64,000 bases of DNA from Actinokineospora bangkokensis (GTDB taxonomy: Bacteria > Actinomycetota > Actinomycetes > Mycobacteriales > Pseudonocardiaceae), in assembly GCF_001940455.1 (NCBI RefSeq), contig NZ_MKQR01000021.1:1-64000 (forward strand), written 5' to 3'. Below the pieces are notes generated by a model. That model was given only the letters and a program-made list of their open reading frames with translations. It did no database searches and was not told the DNA's origin. A program made the position numbers and the translations under genes. Of the stretch, positions 8,440-18,970 are shown piece by piece. Numbering within the stretch: the stretch's first letter is position 1; each line of letters opens with the position of its first letter.

Positions 8440-9654
8440 CTACACGGTGCGGTCGCGGCCCGCGGCGACGCCGAAGGTGAACTGGCCCGCGATGATGACG
8501 AGCACGAACACCAGCGAGGCCGACCAGCCGCCGGTCAGGCCGTGCAGGAAGCCGAATCCGAACGGGCCGAGCGCGCCGACGAGGTAGCCGATGCTCTGCG
8601 CCATCGCCGAGAGGGCCGCGGTGTCCTCAGGGGTGGCCGTGCGCAGCGAGATCACGACCACGGCCAGCGAGAACACGCTCATCCCGACGCCGACCAGCAC
8701 CGCCCACAGCAGCGGGACCGCGGCGGGCGCCAGCCACAGCCCGAGCACGCCGAGGCCCCCGACGGCGCTCATCGCGCCGATCCACCTGGACTGGTCCTTC
8801 GCCCGGGCGGCGATCGGCGGCACGAGCAGGCTCACCGGGACACCCACCGTGCTGGTGATCGCGAGCAGCACCCCGCCCGCGTCCCGGGACAGCCCCGCGT
8901 CCACGAACAGCTGCGGCATCCACCCCATGACCGTGTAGGCGACCAGCGCCTGCAAGCCGAAGAACGCCGTCACCACCCACGCGAGCCTGCTGCGCAGCAG
9001 CGAGCGCCGGGGTTCGACCTGCCGCACCTGCTCGCCCACCTCGGCGTGCCGCGCGGACACCGCCCACAGCAGCAGGGCGGCGGCGCTGAGCACCGCCCAC
9101 GCGGCCAGGGCGCCGCGCCAGTCCAGCCAGCGCTCGAGCGGGGAGGTGGCGGCCGCGCCGAGCCCGCCGCCCGCGGCCAGCGCGGCGGTGTAGACGCCGG
9201 TGACCAGGCCGACCCGGTCCGGGAACGCCGCCTTGATGACCACCGGCAGCAGCACGTTGCCCAGGGCGATGCCCGAGCAGGCGATGAGCGTGCCGCCGAG
9301 CACCACGACCGGCCCGTCGACCACGCGCAGCAGCAGGCCCGCGGTGAGCACGGCCATGGCGGCGCCGACCGCGCGGGCCATGCCCAGGCCGCGGTTGACC
9401 CGGGGCGCGAGGACACCGGCCAGGCCGAAGCACACCGAGGGGACAGCGGTGAGCAGGCTCGCCCACGCCTGGGACGCGCCCAGCGACCCGCGCACCTCCC
9501 CGAGCACGGCGGCCAGGCTGGTCACCGCCGGGCGCAGGTTCGCCGCGGCCAGCGCGACCCCCACGACCAGCAGCGGAGTGCCCACCAACGCGGTGTTGCG
9601 ACGTTCGGCACGTGTTCGGGGGACTGATCGCCCGCTTTGCGACAAGGTGGTCAT
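8440..9654 (-). CDS. MFS transporter, CynX/NimT type
   Basis: 404-residue integral membrane protein from ATG 9654. About twelve hydrophobic helices are visible, with LAAANLRPAVTSLA in the first helix and loop, the motif that marks the CynX/NimT group of the major facilitator superfamily (cyanate and 2-nitroimidazole transporters). The real substrate is not known. It is divergent from the FadR-type regulator gene with 72 bp between starts, a common pairing that suggests the regulator controls it. Confidence 0.88.
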   Translation of the reverse strand: MTTLSQSGRSVPRTRAERRNTALVGTPLLVVGVALAAANLRPAVTSLAAVLGEVRGSLGASQAWASLLTAVPSVCFGLAGVLAPRVNRGLGMARAVGAAMAVLTAGLLLRVVDGPVVVLGGTLIACSGIALGNVLLPVVIKAAFPDRVGLVTGVYTAALAAGGGLGAAATSPLERWLDWRGALAAWAVLSAAALLLWAVSARHAEVGEQVRQVEPRRSLLRSRLAWVVTAFFGLQALVAYTVMGWMPQLFVDAGLSRDAGGVLLAITSTVGVPVSLLVPPIAARAKDQSRWIGAMSAVGGLGVLGLWLAPAAVPLLWAVLVGVGMSVFSLAVVVISLRTATPEDTAALSAMAQSIGYLVGALGPFGFGFLHGLTGGWSASLVFVLVIIAGQFTFGVAAGRDRTV

Positions 9655-9726
9655 GGCACTCTTGACCTCTCGGTGGTCCGCGCGGGGCAGCGCTGACCCC
9701 CGCCGCCGCAGTATGGCAAACATGGG

Positions 9727-10476
9727 ATGATTGAACGGAAGGATGGCGCTGTGCCGTTGGCCACTACCCGCCGCTCCGGCCTCGTCGACCAGGTGATCGA
9801 GCAGATGCGCTCGGCCATCTCCAGCGGTGAGTGGCGGGTGGGCGGTCGGATCCCGACCGAACCCGAGCTCGTCGCCGCGCTCGGCGTCGGCCGCAACACC
9901 GTGCGCGAGGCGGTGCGCGCGCTCGCGCACGCGGGCCTGCTGGAGGTGCGCCAGGGCGACGGCACCTTCGTCCGCGCCACCAGCGAGTTCTCCGGGGCGG
10001 TGCGCAGGCTCGCGGGCACCGAGCTGCGCGACGTGCTGCGGGTGCGCCGCATCCTGGAGGTCGAGGGCGCCAGGATGGCCGCGGCGCACCGCACCGAGGC
10101 CGACCTGGCCGAGCTGACCGAGCTGCTGGCCACCCGCGACCGGACCATGTCGGCCAAGGACTGGGCCGCCGGGGTCGACGACGACGCCGCGTTCCACATC
10201 GCCGTCGTCCGCTGCTCGCACAACGCCCTGCTCGCCGAGCTCTACCAGGGGCTCACCGAGGTGGTCCGCGCGTCGGTGGCCAGCACGGTCGACACCCACC
10301 CGGCCGCGCAGCTGGTCGACCACGGCGGCCTGCTCGACGCCATCCGCGACGGCGACGCCGACCGCGCCGCGGCCGAGGCGGGCGGCTTCCTCGACGAGCT
10401 CATCGCAGGCTTGGGCGAGGACACCCCGCAGGACACCGCGCCCGCGCAGTCCGCGCAGCCGGTGGAGCAGGACTAG
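9727..10476 (+). CDS. FadR-subfamily GntR transcriptional regulator
   Basis: 249 residues from ATG 9727. Residues about 14-80 form the winged helix (IPTEPELVAALGVGRNTVREAVRALAHAGLLE, then a wing GDGTFV). Residues about 95-230 form an all-helical FCD ligand domain, with metal-site type residues Asp (DDDAAFHIAVV) and His (DHGGLLDAI). FadR-type regulators usually bind a small organic acid and repress an adjacent gene. The divergent MFS gene is the obvious target; the short shared intergenic region would hold the operator, but I see no convincing palindrome there. Confidence 0.9.
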   Translation: MIERKDGAVPLATTRRSGLVDQVIEQMRSAISSGEWRVGGRIPTEPELVAALGVGRNTVREAVRALAHAGLLEVRQGDGTFVRATSEFSGAVRRLAGTELRDVLRVRRILEVEGARMAAAHRTEADLAELTELLATRDRTMSAKDWAAGVDDDAAFHIAVVRCSHNALLAELYQGLTEVVRASVASTVDTHPAAQLVDHGGLLDAIRDGDADRAAAEAGGFLDELIAGLGEDTPQDTAPAQSAQPVEQD

Positions 10477-10507
10477 GCGCGGGCCGACCGACCAACCGAC
10501 CAGCCGG

Positions 10508-12028
10508 TCAGGGGGCGCCGGGCGGCACGAACGGCAGGCCCGGCTCGGCGCCCGAGTCGAGCAGGCGCAGCAGGGCGCCGGTGTCGAGGTGGTCGGCCAC
10601 CAGGTCGCCCAGCAGGTCCAGCTGAGCGGCCCTGGCCGCGGCGAAGGACACCCCGCCCGCGACGGTGAACCCGTCGCGGCCCGCGCGCTCGGCCGCCCAC
10701 CGCAGCACCGCCGCGCGCACGGCGTCGCCCTCCAGCAGCCCGTGCCAGTGCGTGCCGAGCACGGCACCGGCCACCGCGCCCTCCGCGCCGCCGCCCGCCA
10801 GCTCGACCAGGCCGGGGGCGCCGCTGCGCACCACGCGGCCGTGGTGGATCTCGTAGCCGGTGGCGGGGGCGCCGAACACCGTCCCGGTGGGCCGGGCGAG
10901 CACCTTCTCCGCGCCGAACTCGATGTCCACGTCGAGCAGGCCCAGGCCGTCGACGGCACCGGCGGCGGACTCCACCTCGTCGTCGATGCGCCGGGCGAGC
11001 ATCTGGAAGCCGCCGCAGACGCCCAGCACGGGCAGCCCCCGGCGGGCGTGCGCCAGCACGGCGTCGGCCAGCCCGGTGCGGCGCAGCCAGTCCAGGTCGG
11101 CCACGGTGGACTTGGACCCGGGCAGCACCACCAGGTCCGCGTCGGACAGCCGCGACGGCTCGGTGACGAACCGGACCGACACCCCCGGCTCGCAGGCCAG
11201 CGCCTCGACGTCGGTGGCGTTGGAGATGCGCGGCAGCCGCACCACCGCCACCCGCAGCCACTGCTCCCCCACCGGCGGCGCGGGCCTGCCCACCACCCCG
11301 TCGGCGGTGTAGGACAGCGAGTCCTCCGCGTCGAGCCACAGCTCCTCGCGCCAGGGCAGCACGCCGAGCACCGGCCTGCCGGTGAGCCCGCGCAGCTGGC
11401 GCAGGCCGGGGTCGAGCAGGGCGGGGTCGCCGCGGAACTTGTTCACCACGAACCCGGCCACCAGCGCCTGGTCGGCGGCGTCGAGCAGGGCCAGGGTGCC
11501 GAACAGGTGCGCGAACACCCCGCCGCGGTCGATGTCGCCGACGACGAGCACCGGCAGGCCGGCGGCCCTGGCCAGGCCCATGTTGGCGATGTCGGTGGCG
11601 CGCAGGTTGATCTCGGTGGGCGAGCCCGCGCCCTCGCAGACCACGGCCTCGTAGTCGGCGCGCAGGCCCGCGAGGGTGTCGAGCACGGTCGTCATCAGCT
11701 CGGCCTTGCGGTCGCGGTAGGACAGCGCGCTGGTGACGCCCACCGGCTTGCCGAGCACGACGACCTGGGAGGTGCGGTCGGAGCCCGGCTTGAGCAGCAC
11801 CGGGTTGAACCGCACCGACGGCTCCAGCCCGCACGCCGCCGCCTGCAGCGCCTGGGCCCGCCCGATCTCGCCCCCGTCGGGGGTGACCGCGGAGTTGTTG
11901 GACATGTTCTGCGCCTTGAACGGCGCCACCCGCACCCCCCGGCGGGCCAGCCACCGGCAGATGCCCGCGACGAGCACGCTCTTGCCCGCGTCCGACGTCG
12001 TGCCCGCGACCAGCAGCGATCCGGCCAT
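10508..12028 (-). CDS. cobQ: Cobyric acid synthase
   Basis: Glutamine- and ATP-dependent amidation of four side chains of adenosylcobyrinic a,c-diamide in B12 synthesis. 506 residues from ATG 12028. The N-terminal dethiobiotin-synthetase-like domain begins [19 protein letters not shown] (P-loop) with [25 protein letters not shown] and [16 protein letters not shown] follow. The C-terminal class I amidotransferase domain has [11 protein letters not shown] and the nucleophile Cys338 in GVCGGFQML, and GTHWHGLLE with the catalytic His. Complete and apparently functional. Divergent from the hydrolase gene (49 bp), convergent with the FadR-type gene. Confidence 0.96.
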   Translation of the reverse strand: MAGSLLVAGTTSDAGKSVLVAGICRWLARRGVRVAPFKAQNMSNNSAVTPDGGEIGRAQALQAAACGLEPSVRFNPVLLKPGSDRTSQVVVLGKPVGVTSALSYRDRKAELMTTVLDTLAGLRADYEAVVCEGAGSPTEINLRATDIANMGLARAAGLPVLVVGDIDRGGVFAHLFGTLALLDAADQALVAGFVVNKFRGDPALLDPGLRQLRGLTGRPVLGVLPWREELWLDAEDSLSYTADGVVGRPAPPVGEQWLRVAVVRLPRISNATDVEALACEPGVSVRFVTEPSRLSDADLVVLPGSKSTVADLDWLRRTGLADAVLAHARRGLPVLGVCGGFQMLARRIDDEVESAAGAVDGLGLLDVDIEFGAEKVLARPTGTVFGAPATGYEIHHGRVVRSGAPGLVELAGGGAEGAVAGAVLGTHWHGLLEGDAVRAAVLRWAAERAGRDGFTVAGGVSFAAARAAQLDLLGDLVADHLDTGALLRLLDSGAEPGLPFVPPGAP

Positions 12029-12077
12029 CGGCGCATCAGCTCCCCTCGTGTCGGCCCGGGCTGCCATCATCCCGGTC

Positions 12078-12749
12078 ATGCCCGTCGCCCCGGTCACCGC
12101 CGTCCTGGTGCACTCCCCGCTGCTGGGCCCGGCGACCCTGCGGCCGCTGGCCGCGGCGCTGACCGGGCTCGGCCACCCGCCGGTGCTGCTGGACCTGCTG
12201 CCCAGCGTGGCCGAGCCGCCGGTGCACCAGCGGCTCATCGGTGGGTTCGCCGACGCGGTGTCCGACGCGGGCCTGGGCGGGCCGCTGGTGCTCGTGGGCC
12301 ACGGCGGGGCCGGGCCGCTGCTGCCCGCCTTCGCCGAGGAGCTGGAGGACTTCGAGGTCCGGGCGCTGGTCTACCTCGACGCCGAGCTGCCCACCCCGGG
12401 CCGCAGCGTGCGCGAGCTGGACCCGGCCCGCTACGCCGCGGCCAAGGCCGACGAGCGCCGCTGGGGCGAGGCGCTGGCCGCGCTGGTGCCCGAGGGGCCG
12501 CTGCGCCAGGAGGTCCTCGACGAGCTGCCCGGGGTCTCCCCCGCCTACCTCAAGGAGGCCCGGCCCACCGCGCTGTGGTCGGGACCCGCGGCCTACCTGT
12601 CGCTGTCCACCCCGCGGGTCGCGGCGGCGGTGCGGGAGCTCGGGTGGCCCGCCTGGGACCTCGGGCTGCACCACCTGGCGTGCGCGACCCACCCGGAGCC
12701 GGTCGCGCACGCCCTGCTGGGGGTGCTGGCCGCGCTCAGGGCAGGGTGA
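12078..12749 (+). CDS. Alpha/beta-hydrolase-fold protein lacking the nucleophile serine
   Basis: 223 residues from ATG 12078. The sequence reads like an alpha/beta hydrolase core: [20 protein letters not shown], then strand [17 protein letters not shown] as the nucleophile elbow, then [12 protein letters not shown]. The G-x-S-x-G elbow is Gly74-His75-Gly76-Gly77-Ala78, so both the serine and the last glycine are lost. The family is known to contain non-catalytic members; this one probably binds rather than hydrolyses, or uses another residue. Divergent from cobQ; its end overlaps map by 14 bp (convergent). No other assignment. Confidence 0.75.
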   Translation: MPVAPVTAVLVHSPLLGPATLRPLAAALTGLGHPPVLLDLLPSVAEPPVHQRLIGGFADAVSDAGLGGPLVLVGHGGAGPLLPAFAEELEDFEVRALVYLDAELPTPGRSVRELDPARYAAAKADERRWGEALAALVPEGPLRQEVLDELPGVSPAYLKEARPTALWSGPAAYLSLSTPRVAAAVRELGWPAWDLGLHHLACATHPEPVAHALLGVLAALRAG

Positions 12750-13593
12750 GGATCTCCGCGCCGGACTCGGTCACCAGGACCGTGTGCTCGAACTGGGCGG
12801 TCCAGGTCTTGTCCCGGGTGGTGACGGTCCAGCCGTCCTCCCACATGTCCCACTCGATGCCGCCCAGGGTGATCATGGGCTCGATCGTGAAGGTCATCCC
12901 GGTCTCGATCTCGGTGCGCACGGTGGTGTCCTCGTAGTGCAGGACCACCAGCCCGCTGTGGAACGAGCGGCCGATGCCGTGGCCGGTGAAGTCGCGCACC
13001 ACCCCGTAGCCGAAGCGCCGGGCGTAGGACTCGATCACCCGGCCGATGACGTTGAACTGGCGGCCGGGGCGCACGGCCTTGATCGCGCGCATGGTGGCCT
13101 CGTGGGTGCGCTCGACGAGCAGCCGCTTGTCCTCGGCCACCTCGCCCGCGAGGAAGGTGGCGTTGGTGTCGCCGTGCACGCCGCCGATGAACGCGGTGAC
13201 GTCGATGTTGACGATGTCGCCGTCGTCGATGACCGTGGAGTCCGGGATGCCGTGGCAGATCACCTCGTTGAGCGAGACGCAGCACGACTTGGGGAAGGCG
13301 CGGTAGCCCAGCGTCGAGGGGTAGGCCCGGTGGTCGAGCAGGAACTCGTGCACCACCGCGTCGACCTCGTCGGTGGTCGCGCCCGGCTTGACGGCCTCGC
13401 CACCGGCCTGCAGCGCCTGCGCCGCGATCCGCCCGGCGACGCGCATCGCCTCGACGACCTCCGGCGGCTGCACGTGCGGGTCGGTGTTCTTGCGGGGGGC
13501 GGGCTTGTCCACGTACTCCGGGCGGGCGATCGAGGACGGCACGGCGCGGCGGGGTGACTGGACTCCCGGGGTCAGCGGGGCGCGGACGGACAT
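12736..13593 (-). CDS. map: Methionine aminopeptidase, type I
   Basis: Removes the initiator methionine from nascent proteins. 285 residues from ATG 13593, matching the long actinobacterial MapB form, whose 40-residue N-terminal extension (Pro/Arg-rich, [12 protein letters not shown]) binds ribosome-associated partners in relatives. The dinuclear metal site is intact: the two aspartates in [19 protein letters not shown], the histidine in GHGIGRSFH, and the glutamates in FTIEPM and QFEHTVLV. Methionine pocket residues are typical. It follows the penicillin-binding protein gene on the same strand, 35 bp away. Confidence 0.96.
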   Translation of the reverse strand: MSVRAPLTPGVQSPRRAVPSSIARPEYVDKPAPRKNTDPHVQPPEVVEAMRVAGRIAAQALQAGGEAVKPGATTDEVDAVVHEFLLDHRAYPSTLGYRAFPKSCCVSLNEVICHGIPDSTVIDDGDIVNIDVTAFIGGVHGDTNATFLAGEVAEDKRLLVERTHEATMRAIKAVRPGRQFNVIGRVIESYARRFGYGVVRDFTGHGIGRSFHSGLVVLHYEDTTVRTEIETGMTFTIEPMITLGGIEWDMWEDGWTVTTRDKTWTAQFEHTVLVTESGAEILTLP

Positions 13594-13628
13594 GCCCTCC
13601 ACACTACGTCGTCACCCCCGCGCCGGGT

Positions 13629-15431
13629 TCACCCCACGGCGGCCAGGAACCGCCCGGTGGCCGCGACCGCGGTGCCGGACTGGCCCACGTCGGTGAGCAG
13701 CACGGCGAAGGCCAGGTCGCCCCGGTAGCCGACGAACCAGCCGTGCGAGCGGGTGCCGTCGCCGAACTGGGCGGTACCGGTCTTGCCGCGCACGTCGCCG
13801 TAGGCGGCCAGCGGGGCCGCGGTGCCCTGGGCGACCACGTCGCGCATCATCCCGCGCACGCCGTCGAGGACGGCCAGGGGCACCGGCTGCTGCTCCTGGT
13901 CCACCTTGGTCTGCGCGCCGCGGATCAGCACCGGCTTGGGCACCGACCCGGAGGCGACGGTGGCGGTCACCACGGCCATGCCGAACGGGCTCGCCACGTC
14001 CTTGCCCTGGCCGAACCCGTCCTCGGCGCGCTCGTTGACGTCGCTCGCGGCGGGCACCGACCCGGTGATGGTGGTCGCGCCCGGCACCACGTAGTCGACG
14101 CCGAGGCCGAGCCGCTTGGCCATGGTGGTCAGGTCGGACGGGCCCATCTTGGTGGCCAGCTCGGCGAAGGTGGTGTTGCAGGAGAAGGCGAACGCCGCCG
14201 ACAGCGGGATGGTGCCCTTGTCGAACTTGCCGCTGTTGGGGATCTCGCGGCCGTTGACGGTGATGGTCCCCGGGCAGCCCACCGGGGTCGCCGGGGTGGC
14301 CACCCCGCTGTCCAGGACCTGCGCCGCGGTGACGATCTTGAAGGTGGAGCCGGGCGGGTAGCGGCCGGTGAGGGCGAGCTGGCCCTGGGCGTCGGCGGGG
14401 GCGTTCTGCGCCACGGCCAGCACCTCGCCGGTGGAGGGCTGGATGGCCACGACCATCGACGGCGTGGCCTCGCCCGCGATCGCGGCCTGGGCGGCCTGCT
14501 GGACCCGGGTGCTCAGCGCCAGGGTCACCGCGCCCGCGTTCTCGGCGGGCTTGTCGAAGAGCACCTGCCCTTCGCCACCGGCGCTGTCGACGGTGTAGAC
14601 CCGCCACCCCGCCTTGCCCTGCACCTGGTCCTCGATGGCCTTGCGGATCGAGGGCATGAGGGCGGGGGCGAGGTTCTTGTCGGCGGCGAGCAGCCGCAGC
14701 TCGGCGGTGAACCGGACGCCGGGCAGGTCGTAGATCTGCGCCTTGACCTTCTGGTAGTCCGCGTCGCGCAGCGCGACGACCTGGTAGGCCTGGTCACCAG
14801 CCTTGGCGGCGCCGTCGAGGATGGTCTGGGCGGTGATGGACGGGTCGATGCCGCCGAGCGCCTGCCCCAGCGTGGCCGCCGTGGCGGCGGCGTCGCCGGC
14901 CTTGGCCTTCTCGAACAGCACCGACACCACCCGCTCCGGGGACAGCACGGCGGTGCCGTCGCGGTCGAGGACGGGGGCCAGCGACGGCTCGTTGTCCTCC
15001 ACGGCGAGGGTCTGCTGGGCGCCGAGCTGCGGGTGCAGCACGGTGGGCGCCCACCGCACCTTCCACGTGTCGTCCGAGCTGACCAGGTCGAACGAGCTGT
15101 CGTAGCTCCACTTGCGGTTGCGGCCCAGGTCCCAGGTGATCCGGAAGGCGGCCGTGGCCGCGCCCTCGCGGGTGTCGACCTTGGTGACCTCGGCCATCAC
15201 CGTCGAGGGCTTGAGCGCGGTGCGCACCTTCTCCATCAGCGCCTTGGCCGAGTCCGGCGAGTCGGTCTGCTGGGCGGCCGTGGTCGCGTCGCCCCCGGCG
15301 AAGGCGGCCAGGAACTGCGCCGCGGCCTGGTCGGGCCCGGGGTCGGAGCCGAAGAGGCCGCAGGCGGACAGCGGGAGCACGGCCACCAGCGCGGCGAGCA
15401 GGGCCACTGGGCGGCGGAGTGAGGCGCGCAC
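13629..15431 (-). CDS. Penicillin-binding transpeptidase lipoprotein with MecA_N-like domain
   Basis: 600 residues from GTG 15431; longer in-frame extension upstream lacks homology. Signal peptide ends in lipobox LSAC (Cys24). Residues about 30-150 form an NTF2-like (MecA_N) domain, then a dimerisation region, then the D,D-transpeptidase domain with Ser362 in PGSTFK, an SCN triad in FAFSCNTTF, and KTG at 550-552. This is the class B, PBP2a-like architecture; it corresponds to the M. tuberculosis penicillin-binding lipoprotein found between map and ispG. Acts on the outer face of the membrane in peptidoglycan cross-linking. Loss of the acidic active-site variants would not be visible here. Confidence 0.92.
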   Translation of the reverse strand: MRASLRRPVALLAALVAVLPLSACGLFGSDPGPDQAAAQFLAAFAGGDATTAAQQTDSPDSAKALMEKVRTALKPSTVMAEVTKVDTREGAATAAFRITWDLGRNRKWSYDSSFDLVSSDDTWKVRWAPTVLHPQLGAQQTLAVEDNEPSLAPVLDRDGTAVLSPERVVSVLFEKAKAGDAAATAATLGQALGGIDPSITAQTILDGAAKAGDQAYQVVALRDADYQKVKAQIYDLPGVRFTAELRLLAADKNLAPALMPSIRKAIEDQVQGKAGWRVYTVDSAGGEGQVLFDKPAENAGAVTLALSTRVQQAAQAAIAGEATPSMVVAIQPSTGEVLAVAQNAPADAQGQLALTGRYPPGSTFKIVTAAQVLDSGVATPATPVGCPGTITVNGREIPNSGKFDKGTIPLSAAFAFSCNTTFAELATKMGPSDLTTMAKRLGLGVDYVVPGATTITGSVPAASDVNERAEDGFGQGKDVASPFGMAVVTATVASGSVPKPVLIRGAQTKVDQEQQPVPLAVLDGVRGMMRDVVAQGTAAPLAAYGDVRGKTGTAQFGDGTRSHGWFVGYRGDLAFAVLLTDVGQSGTAVAATGRFLAAVG

Positions 15432-15559
15432 GGTCGCAGTATGCCCGTTTGTCCGTCTGGCCCCGGTCAGGCCCGCGGGTGCCCCGGGTCGGGACAGGCG
15501 GCCGTGGTGGCAGGTCGGGGACGGTGCCGGGTGGGGACGCGGGGGTGGCGGGGTACCGC

Positions 15560-16417
15560 CTAGAACAGGACCGTGGCGTACTGCCCGACCTGGGTGAACC
15601 CGATCCGGTCGTAGACGGCGCGGGCGGGCGAGTTGTAGGCGTTGACGTACAGGCTCGCCGTGCGGTCCATGCCCGTGACCAGGCGCTCCACCACCGCGGC
15701 CGTGCCGATCCCGGCCAGCCCCTCGCCGCGGCGGTCCGGGTGCACCCACACGCCCTGGATCTGCCCGACCGAACTGGACAGCGCCCCGATCTCGGCCTTG
15801 AACACCACCTCGCCGCCCTCGAACCGGGCGAACGCGCGGCCCGCGGCGATCAGCTCCGCGACCCTGGCCCGGTACCCGGCCCCGCCGTCACCGGCCCGGG
15901 GGTCGATGCCGACCTCCTCGATGAACATGGCGACCGCGGCGGGCAGGTAGCGCTCCAGCTCGTCCGGGCGCACCGCGCGCACCAGCGGGTCGGGGGTGAC
16001 CCTGGGCGGCCCGGCGATGGCCATCAGCGGCTGGTCCTCGCGCACCTCGCGGGCCGGGCCCCACTCCCCGCCCAGCTCGGCCCACAGCCCGAGCACCTGC
16101 TCGGCGGGACCCACCATCGACGAGCACATCCGCCGCCTGCGCAGCGCCCGGTCGGCGAAGGCGCGCAGGGCCGAGCGCTTCCCGCGCAGCGGGATCAGGT
16201 TGGGCCCGGCGAAGCACAGCGCGTCCAACCGCCCGCCGCCGCGCAGCCCGCGCGGGTCGCAGCCCCACACCTCGCCGCCGAGCCGCCACGGGTCCAACCC
16301 CACCGACTCGACGCGCGCGGCGACCATGCAGGAGGCCACGGGGTCCGCCGTGAACACGGCCCGCACCGCCTGCCCGTCCCGCTCGTCGAGCAGCCTCGCT
16401 CCGGCCAGCCGCAACAC
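15560..16417 (-). CDS. GNAT acetyltransferase with DUF4081 N-terminal domain
   Basis: 285 residues from a GTG at 16417 (VLRLAGARLL). The N-terminal half is the DUF4081 degenerate GNAT-like domain; the C-terminal half is a GNAT domain with acetyl-CoA loop VHPDRRGEGLAGIG and LYVNAYNSPARAVYDRIGF at the end. Tandem GNAT architecture and position next to ispG match the conserved M. tuberculosis neighbour of ispG. Substrate unknown. A strong hairpin separates it from ispG upstream, so it is probably read from its own promoter in the 131-bp gap. Confidence 0.9.
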   Translation of the reverse strand: MLRLAGARLLDERDGQAVRAVFTADPVASCMVAARVESVGLDPWRLGGEVWGCDPRGLRGGGRLDALCFAGPNLIPLRGKRSALRAFADRALRRRRMCSSMVGPAEQVLGLWAELGGEWGPAREVREDQPLMAIAGPPRVTPDPLVRAVRPDELERYLPAAVAMFIEEVGIDPRAGDGGAGYRARVAELIAAGRAFARFEGGEVVFKAEIGALSSSVGQIQGVWVHPDRRGEGLAGIGTAAVVERLVTGMDRTASLYVNAYNSPARAVYDRIGFTQVGQYATVLF

Positions 16418-16505
16418 CCCACAAGATTGCCAGATGAACGCGCGCACCGACATCCGGCGGTGCGCGCCCGCCCCGGTCGACCCGGTCACCTGCCCGGGGA
16501 CGACC

Positions 16506-16539
16506 GACGCCGCCCACCCCGGCGGGGGTGGGCGGCGTC
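16506..16539 (-). terminator. 15-bp perfect hairpin after ispG
   Basis: Arms 16506-16520 and 16525-16539 are exact reverse complements around a GGCG loop. It begins 10 bp beyond the ispG stop. No T-run follows, as is common for actinobacterial intrinsic terminators. It would separate ispG-rip1-dxr from the DUF4081 gene. Confidence 0.8.
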
Positions 16540-16548
16540 GGGTCCCGC

Positions 16549-17709
16549 TCAGCTGACGGTGACGACCGGGGCGCCGGTGTCGCCGTCGACGGGCTCGCCC
16601 ATCTCCTCGGCGATGCGCAGCGCCTCCTCGATCAGCGTCTCGACGATCTGGTGCTCGGGCACGGTCTTGATGACCTCGCCCTTGACGAAGATCTGCCCCT
16701 TGCCGTTGCCCGAGGCCACGCCCAGGTCGGCCTCGCGGGCCTCGCCGGGCCCGTTGACCACGCAGCCCATGACGGCCACCCGCAGCGGCACCGACATGCC
16801 CTCCAGGCCCGCGGTGACCTGCTCGGCCAGGGTGTAGACGTCGACCTGGGCGCGCCCGCAGGACGGGCAGGAGACGATCTCCAGCTTGCGCGGGCGCAGG
16901 TTCAGCGACTGCAGGATCTGCGCGCCGACCTTGACCTCCTCCACCGGCGGGGCCGACAGCGAGACCCGGATCGTGTCCCCGATGCCCTGGCGCAGCAGCG
17001 CGCCGAAGGCGACCGCGGACTTGATCGTGCCCTGGAACGCCGGGCCCGCCTCGGTGACGCCGAGGTGCAGCGGGTAGTCGCACTGCTCGGCCAGGATCTC
17101 GTAGGCGCGCACCATCACGACCGGGTCGTTGTGCTTGACCGAGATCTTCAGGTCGTGGAAGTCGTGCTCGGCGAACAGCGACGCCTCCCACAGCGCCGAC
17201 TCCGCCAGCGCCTCCGGGGTGGCCTTGCCGTGCTTGCTGAGCAGCCGGGGGTCCAGCGAGCCCGCGTTGACCCCGATCCGGATGGGGGTGCCGTGGTCCT
17301 TGGCCGCCTGGGCGATCTCCTTGACCTGGTCGTCGAACTTGCGGATGTTGCCGGGGTTGACCCGCACCCCCGCGCACCCGGCCTCGATCGCGGCGAAGAC
17401 GTACTTGGGCTGGAAGTGGATGTCGGCGATCACCGGGATCTGCGACTTGGCCGCGATGGCGGGCAGCGCGGCGGCGTCGTCGGCCGACGGGCAGGCCACC
17501 CGGACGATGTCGCAGCCCGCCGCGGTCAGCTCCGCGATCTGCTGCAGGGTGGCGTTGACGTCGGCGGTGAGGGTGGTCGTCATCGACTGCACGGAGATCG
17601 GGTGGTCACTGCCCACCCCGACCGACCCCACCATGAGCTGCCGGGTCTTGCGGCGCTCGGACAGGGTCGGCGGCGGGAGCTGCGGCATGCCGAGCATGAC
17701 GTCGGACAT
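16549..17709 (-). CDS. ispG: 4-hydroxy-3-methylbut-2-en-1-yl diphosphate synthase
   Basis: Iron-sulfur enzyme of the MEP isoprenoid pathway, converting the cyclic diphosphate to HMBPP. 386 residues from ATG 17709 ([11 protein letters not shown]); an upstream in-frame codon at 17742 would add 11 residues. The TIM-barrel start [20 protein letters not shown] and GVRVNPGN are typical; the [4Fe-4S] ligands are the cysteines of SCPSCGR and of [10 protein letters not shown]. It lies 35 bp downstream of rip1, and dxr of the same pathway is two genes upstream, an arrangement shared with mycobacteria. Confidence 0.97.
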   Translation of the reverse strand: MSDVMLGMPQLPPPTLSERRKTRQLMVGSVGVGSDHPISVQSMTTTLTADVNATLQQIAELTAAGCDIVRVACPSADDAAALPAIAAKSQIPVIADIHFQPKYVFAAIEAGCAGVRVNPGNIRKFDDQVKEIAQAAKDHGTPIRIGVNAGSLDPRLLSKHGKATPEALAESALWEASLFAEHDFHDLKISVKHNDPVVMVRAYEILAEQCDYPLHLGVTEAGPAFQGTIKSAVAFGALLRQGIGDTIRVSLSAPPVEEVKVGAQILQSLNLRPRKLEIVSCPSCGRAQVDVYTLAEQVTAGLEGMSVPLRVAVMGCVVNGPGEAREADLGVASGNGKGQIFVKGEVIKTVPEHQIVETLIEEALRIAEEMGEPVDGDTGAPVVTVS

Positions 17710-17744
17710 GGTGTGTGGACCTCTCTGCTCCGGTGGGAGCACTG

Positions 17745-18968
17745 CTACTGGGTCAGTCGGATCGGGTTGACGACGTCGGCGGTCACCGTGAGCAGCACGA
17801 CCGCGCCGCCGAGCACGACGAGCACCATGGTGATGCCCGCCAGCTTGTTGTAGTCGACGGGGCCCGCGGGCGCCTTCCCGCGCAGCTTGCGCAGGAAGTC
17901 GCGGACGCGCTCGTAGAGCACCACGGCGATGTGGCCGCCGTCGAGCGGCAGCAGCGGCAGCAGGTTGAACACGCCGACGAAGAAGTTCAGCGCGGCCAGC
18001 ATCAGCACGAAGATCGACCAGATGCCCGCCTCGGCGGCGTCGGCGCCGATGACGCTGGCGCCGACCACGCTGACCGGGCGCTCAGGGTCGTTCTGCTCGC
18101 CGCCGATGGCCCGGATGACCGCGGGGATCTTCTCCGGGAACTTCATCAGGCCTTCCCAGGTCTTGGCGAACATCTCGCCGGTGAAGACCAGGGTGCCGCC
18201 GAGGCCGTCGAGCGCGCCGTAGTGGATGCTGTCGCCCCACGAGACGCCGACCGCGCCCGCCTCGACCAGGGTGTTGCCCTCGTTTCCCTTGGTCGCGCCC
18301 GGCGCCGCGCGCTGCACGGTGGCGATGTCGACCGTCAGGTCCAGCCGCTCGCCGTCGCGCAGCACCTCGAACTGGGCCGGGCCGCGCAGGTCGCGCACCC
18401 GGTTGACCATGTCCGGCCAGGTCGCGACGGGGGTGCCGTTGATGGCGACGATCTCGTCGCCCTCCCGGATGCCCGCGGCGACGGCGGGCGAGGGGTCGCC
18501 GGGGCCGCACTCGGGCAGGGTCAGCTGCACCCGGTCCTGGGTGGGCGCCGCGCAGGAGGTGCCGCCGACGATCGGCTTGTACTCCTGGTTGGGCAGGCCC
18601 ATGGTGACGGCCATCAGGTACAGGATGACGAAGCCGAGGACGAAGTGGGTGATCGAGCCCGCCGACATCACCACCACGCGCTTCCACGTGGCGAAGCGCC
18701 ACATGGCCCTGGGCGCCTCCTCCGGGGTCACCGGGTCCAGCGCGGTCATGCCCGCGATGTCGCAGAACCCGCCGCCGGGGATGACCTTGAGGCCGTACTC
18801 GGTCTCCCCCCGGCGGAAGGAGAACACCTTCGGCCCGAAGCCGATGAAGTAGCGCCGCACCTTCATCCCGAAGGCCTTGGCGGTGAGCATGTGACCCGCC
18901 TCGTGCAGCGCCACCGACAGCCCGATGCCCAGCGCGAACAGCACCAGGCCCAGCAGCCACACAACCAC
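17745..18968 (-). CDS. rip1: Site-2 intramembrane metalloprotease (RseP/Rip1)
   Basis: 407-residue M50 protease that cleaves anti-sigma factors within the membrane; the M. tuberculosis orthologue Rip1 acts on several. HEAGH zinc motif at residues 22-26 in the first membrane helix; a central PDZ domain ([23 protein letters not shown]) on the extracytoplasmic side; second zinc motif [11 protein letters not shown] near residue 345, and a last helix near the C-terminus. Start ATG 18968 is 2 bp after the dxr stop, so translation is coupled. The anti-sigma substrates are not in the window. Confidence 0.95.
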   Translation of the reverse strand: MVVWLLGLVLFALGIGLSVALHEAGHMLTAKAFGMKVRRYFIGFGPKVFSFRRGETEYGLKVIPGGGFCDIAGMTALDPVTPEEAPRAMWRFATWKRVVVMSAGSITHFVLGFVILYLMAVTMGLPNQEYKPIVGGTSCAAPTQDRVQLTLPECGPGDPSPAVAAGIREGDEIVAINGTPVATWPDMVNRVRDLRGPAQFEVLRDGERLDLTVDIATVQRAAPGATKGNEGNTLVEAGAVGVSWGDSIHYGALDGLGGTLVFTGEMFAKTWEGLMKFPEKIPAVIRAIGGEQNDPERPVSVVGASVIGADAAEAGIWSIFVLMLAALNFFVGVFNLLPLLPLDGGHIAVVLYERVRDFLRKLRGKAPAGPVDYNKLAGITMVLVVLGGAVVLLTVTADVVNPIRLTQ

Positions 18969-18970
18969 GG

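Noticed and set aside
9655-9726. FadR-type operator between the MFS gene and the regulator
   Set aside because: Searched by eye for a TGGT/ACCA-like palindrome; only imperfect matches near ATGGCAAACAT, not above chance.
12029-12077. Cobalamin riboswitch for cobQ
   Set aside because: Only 49 bp between divergent starts, too short, and no B12-box sequence seen.
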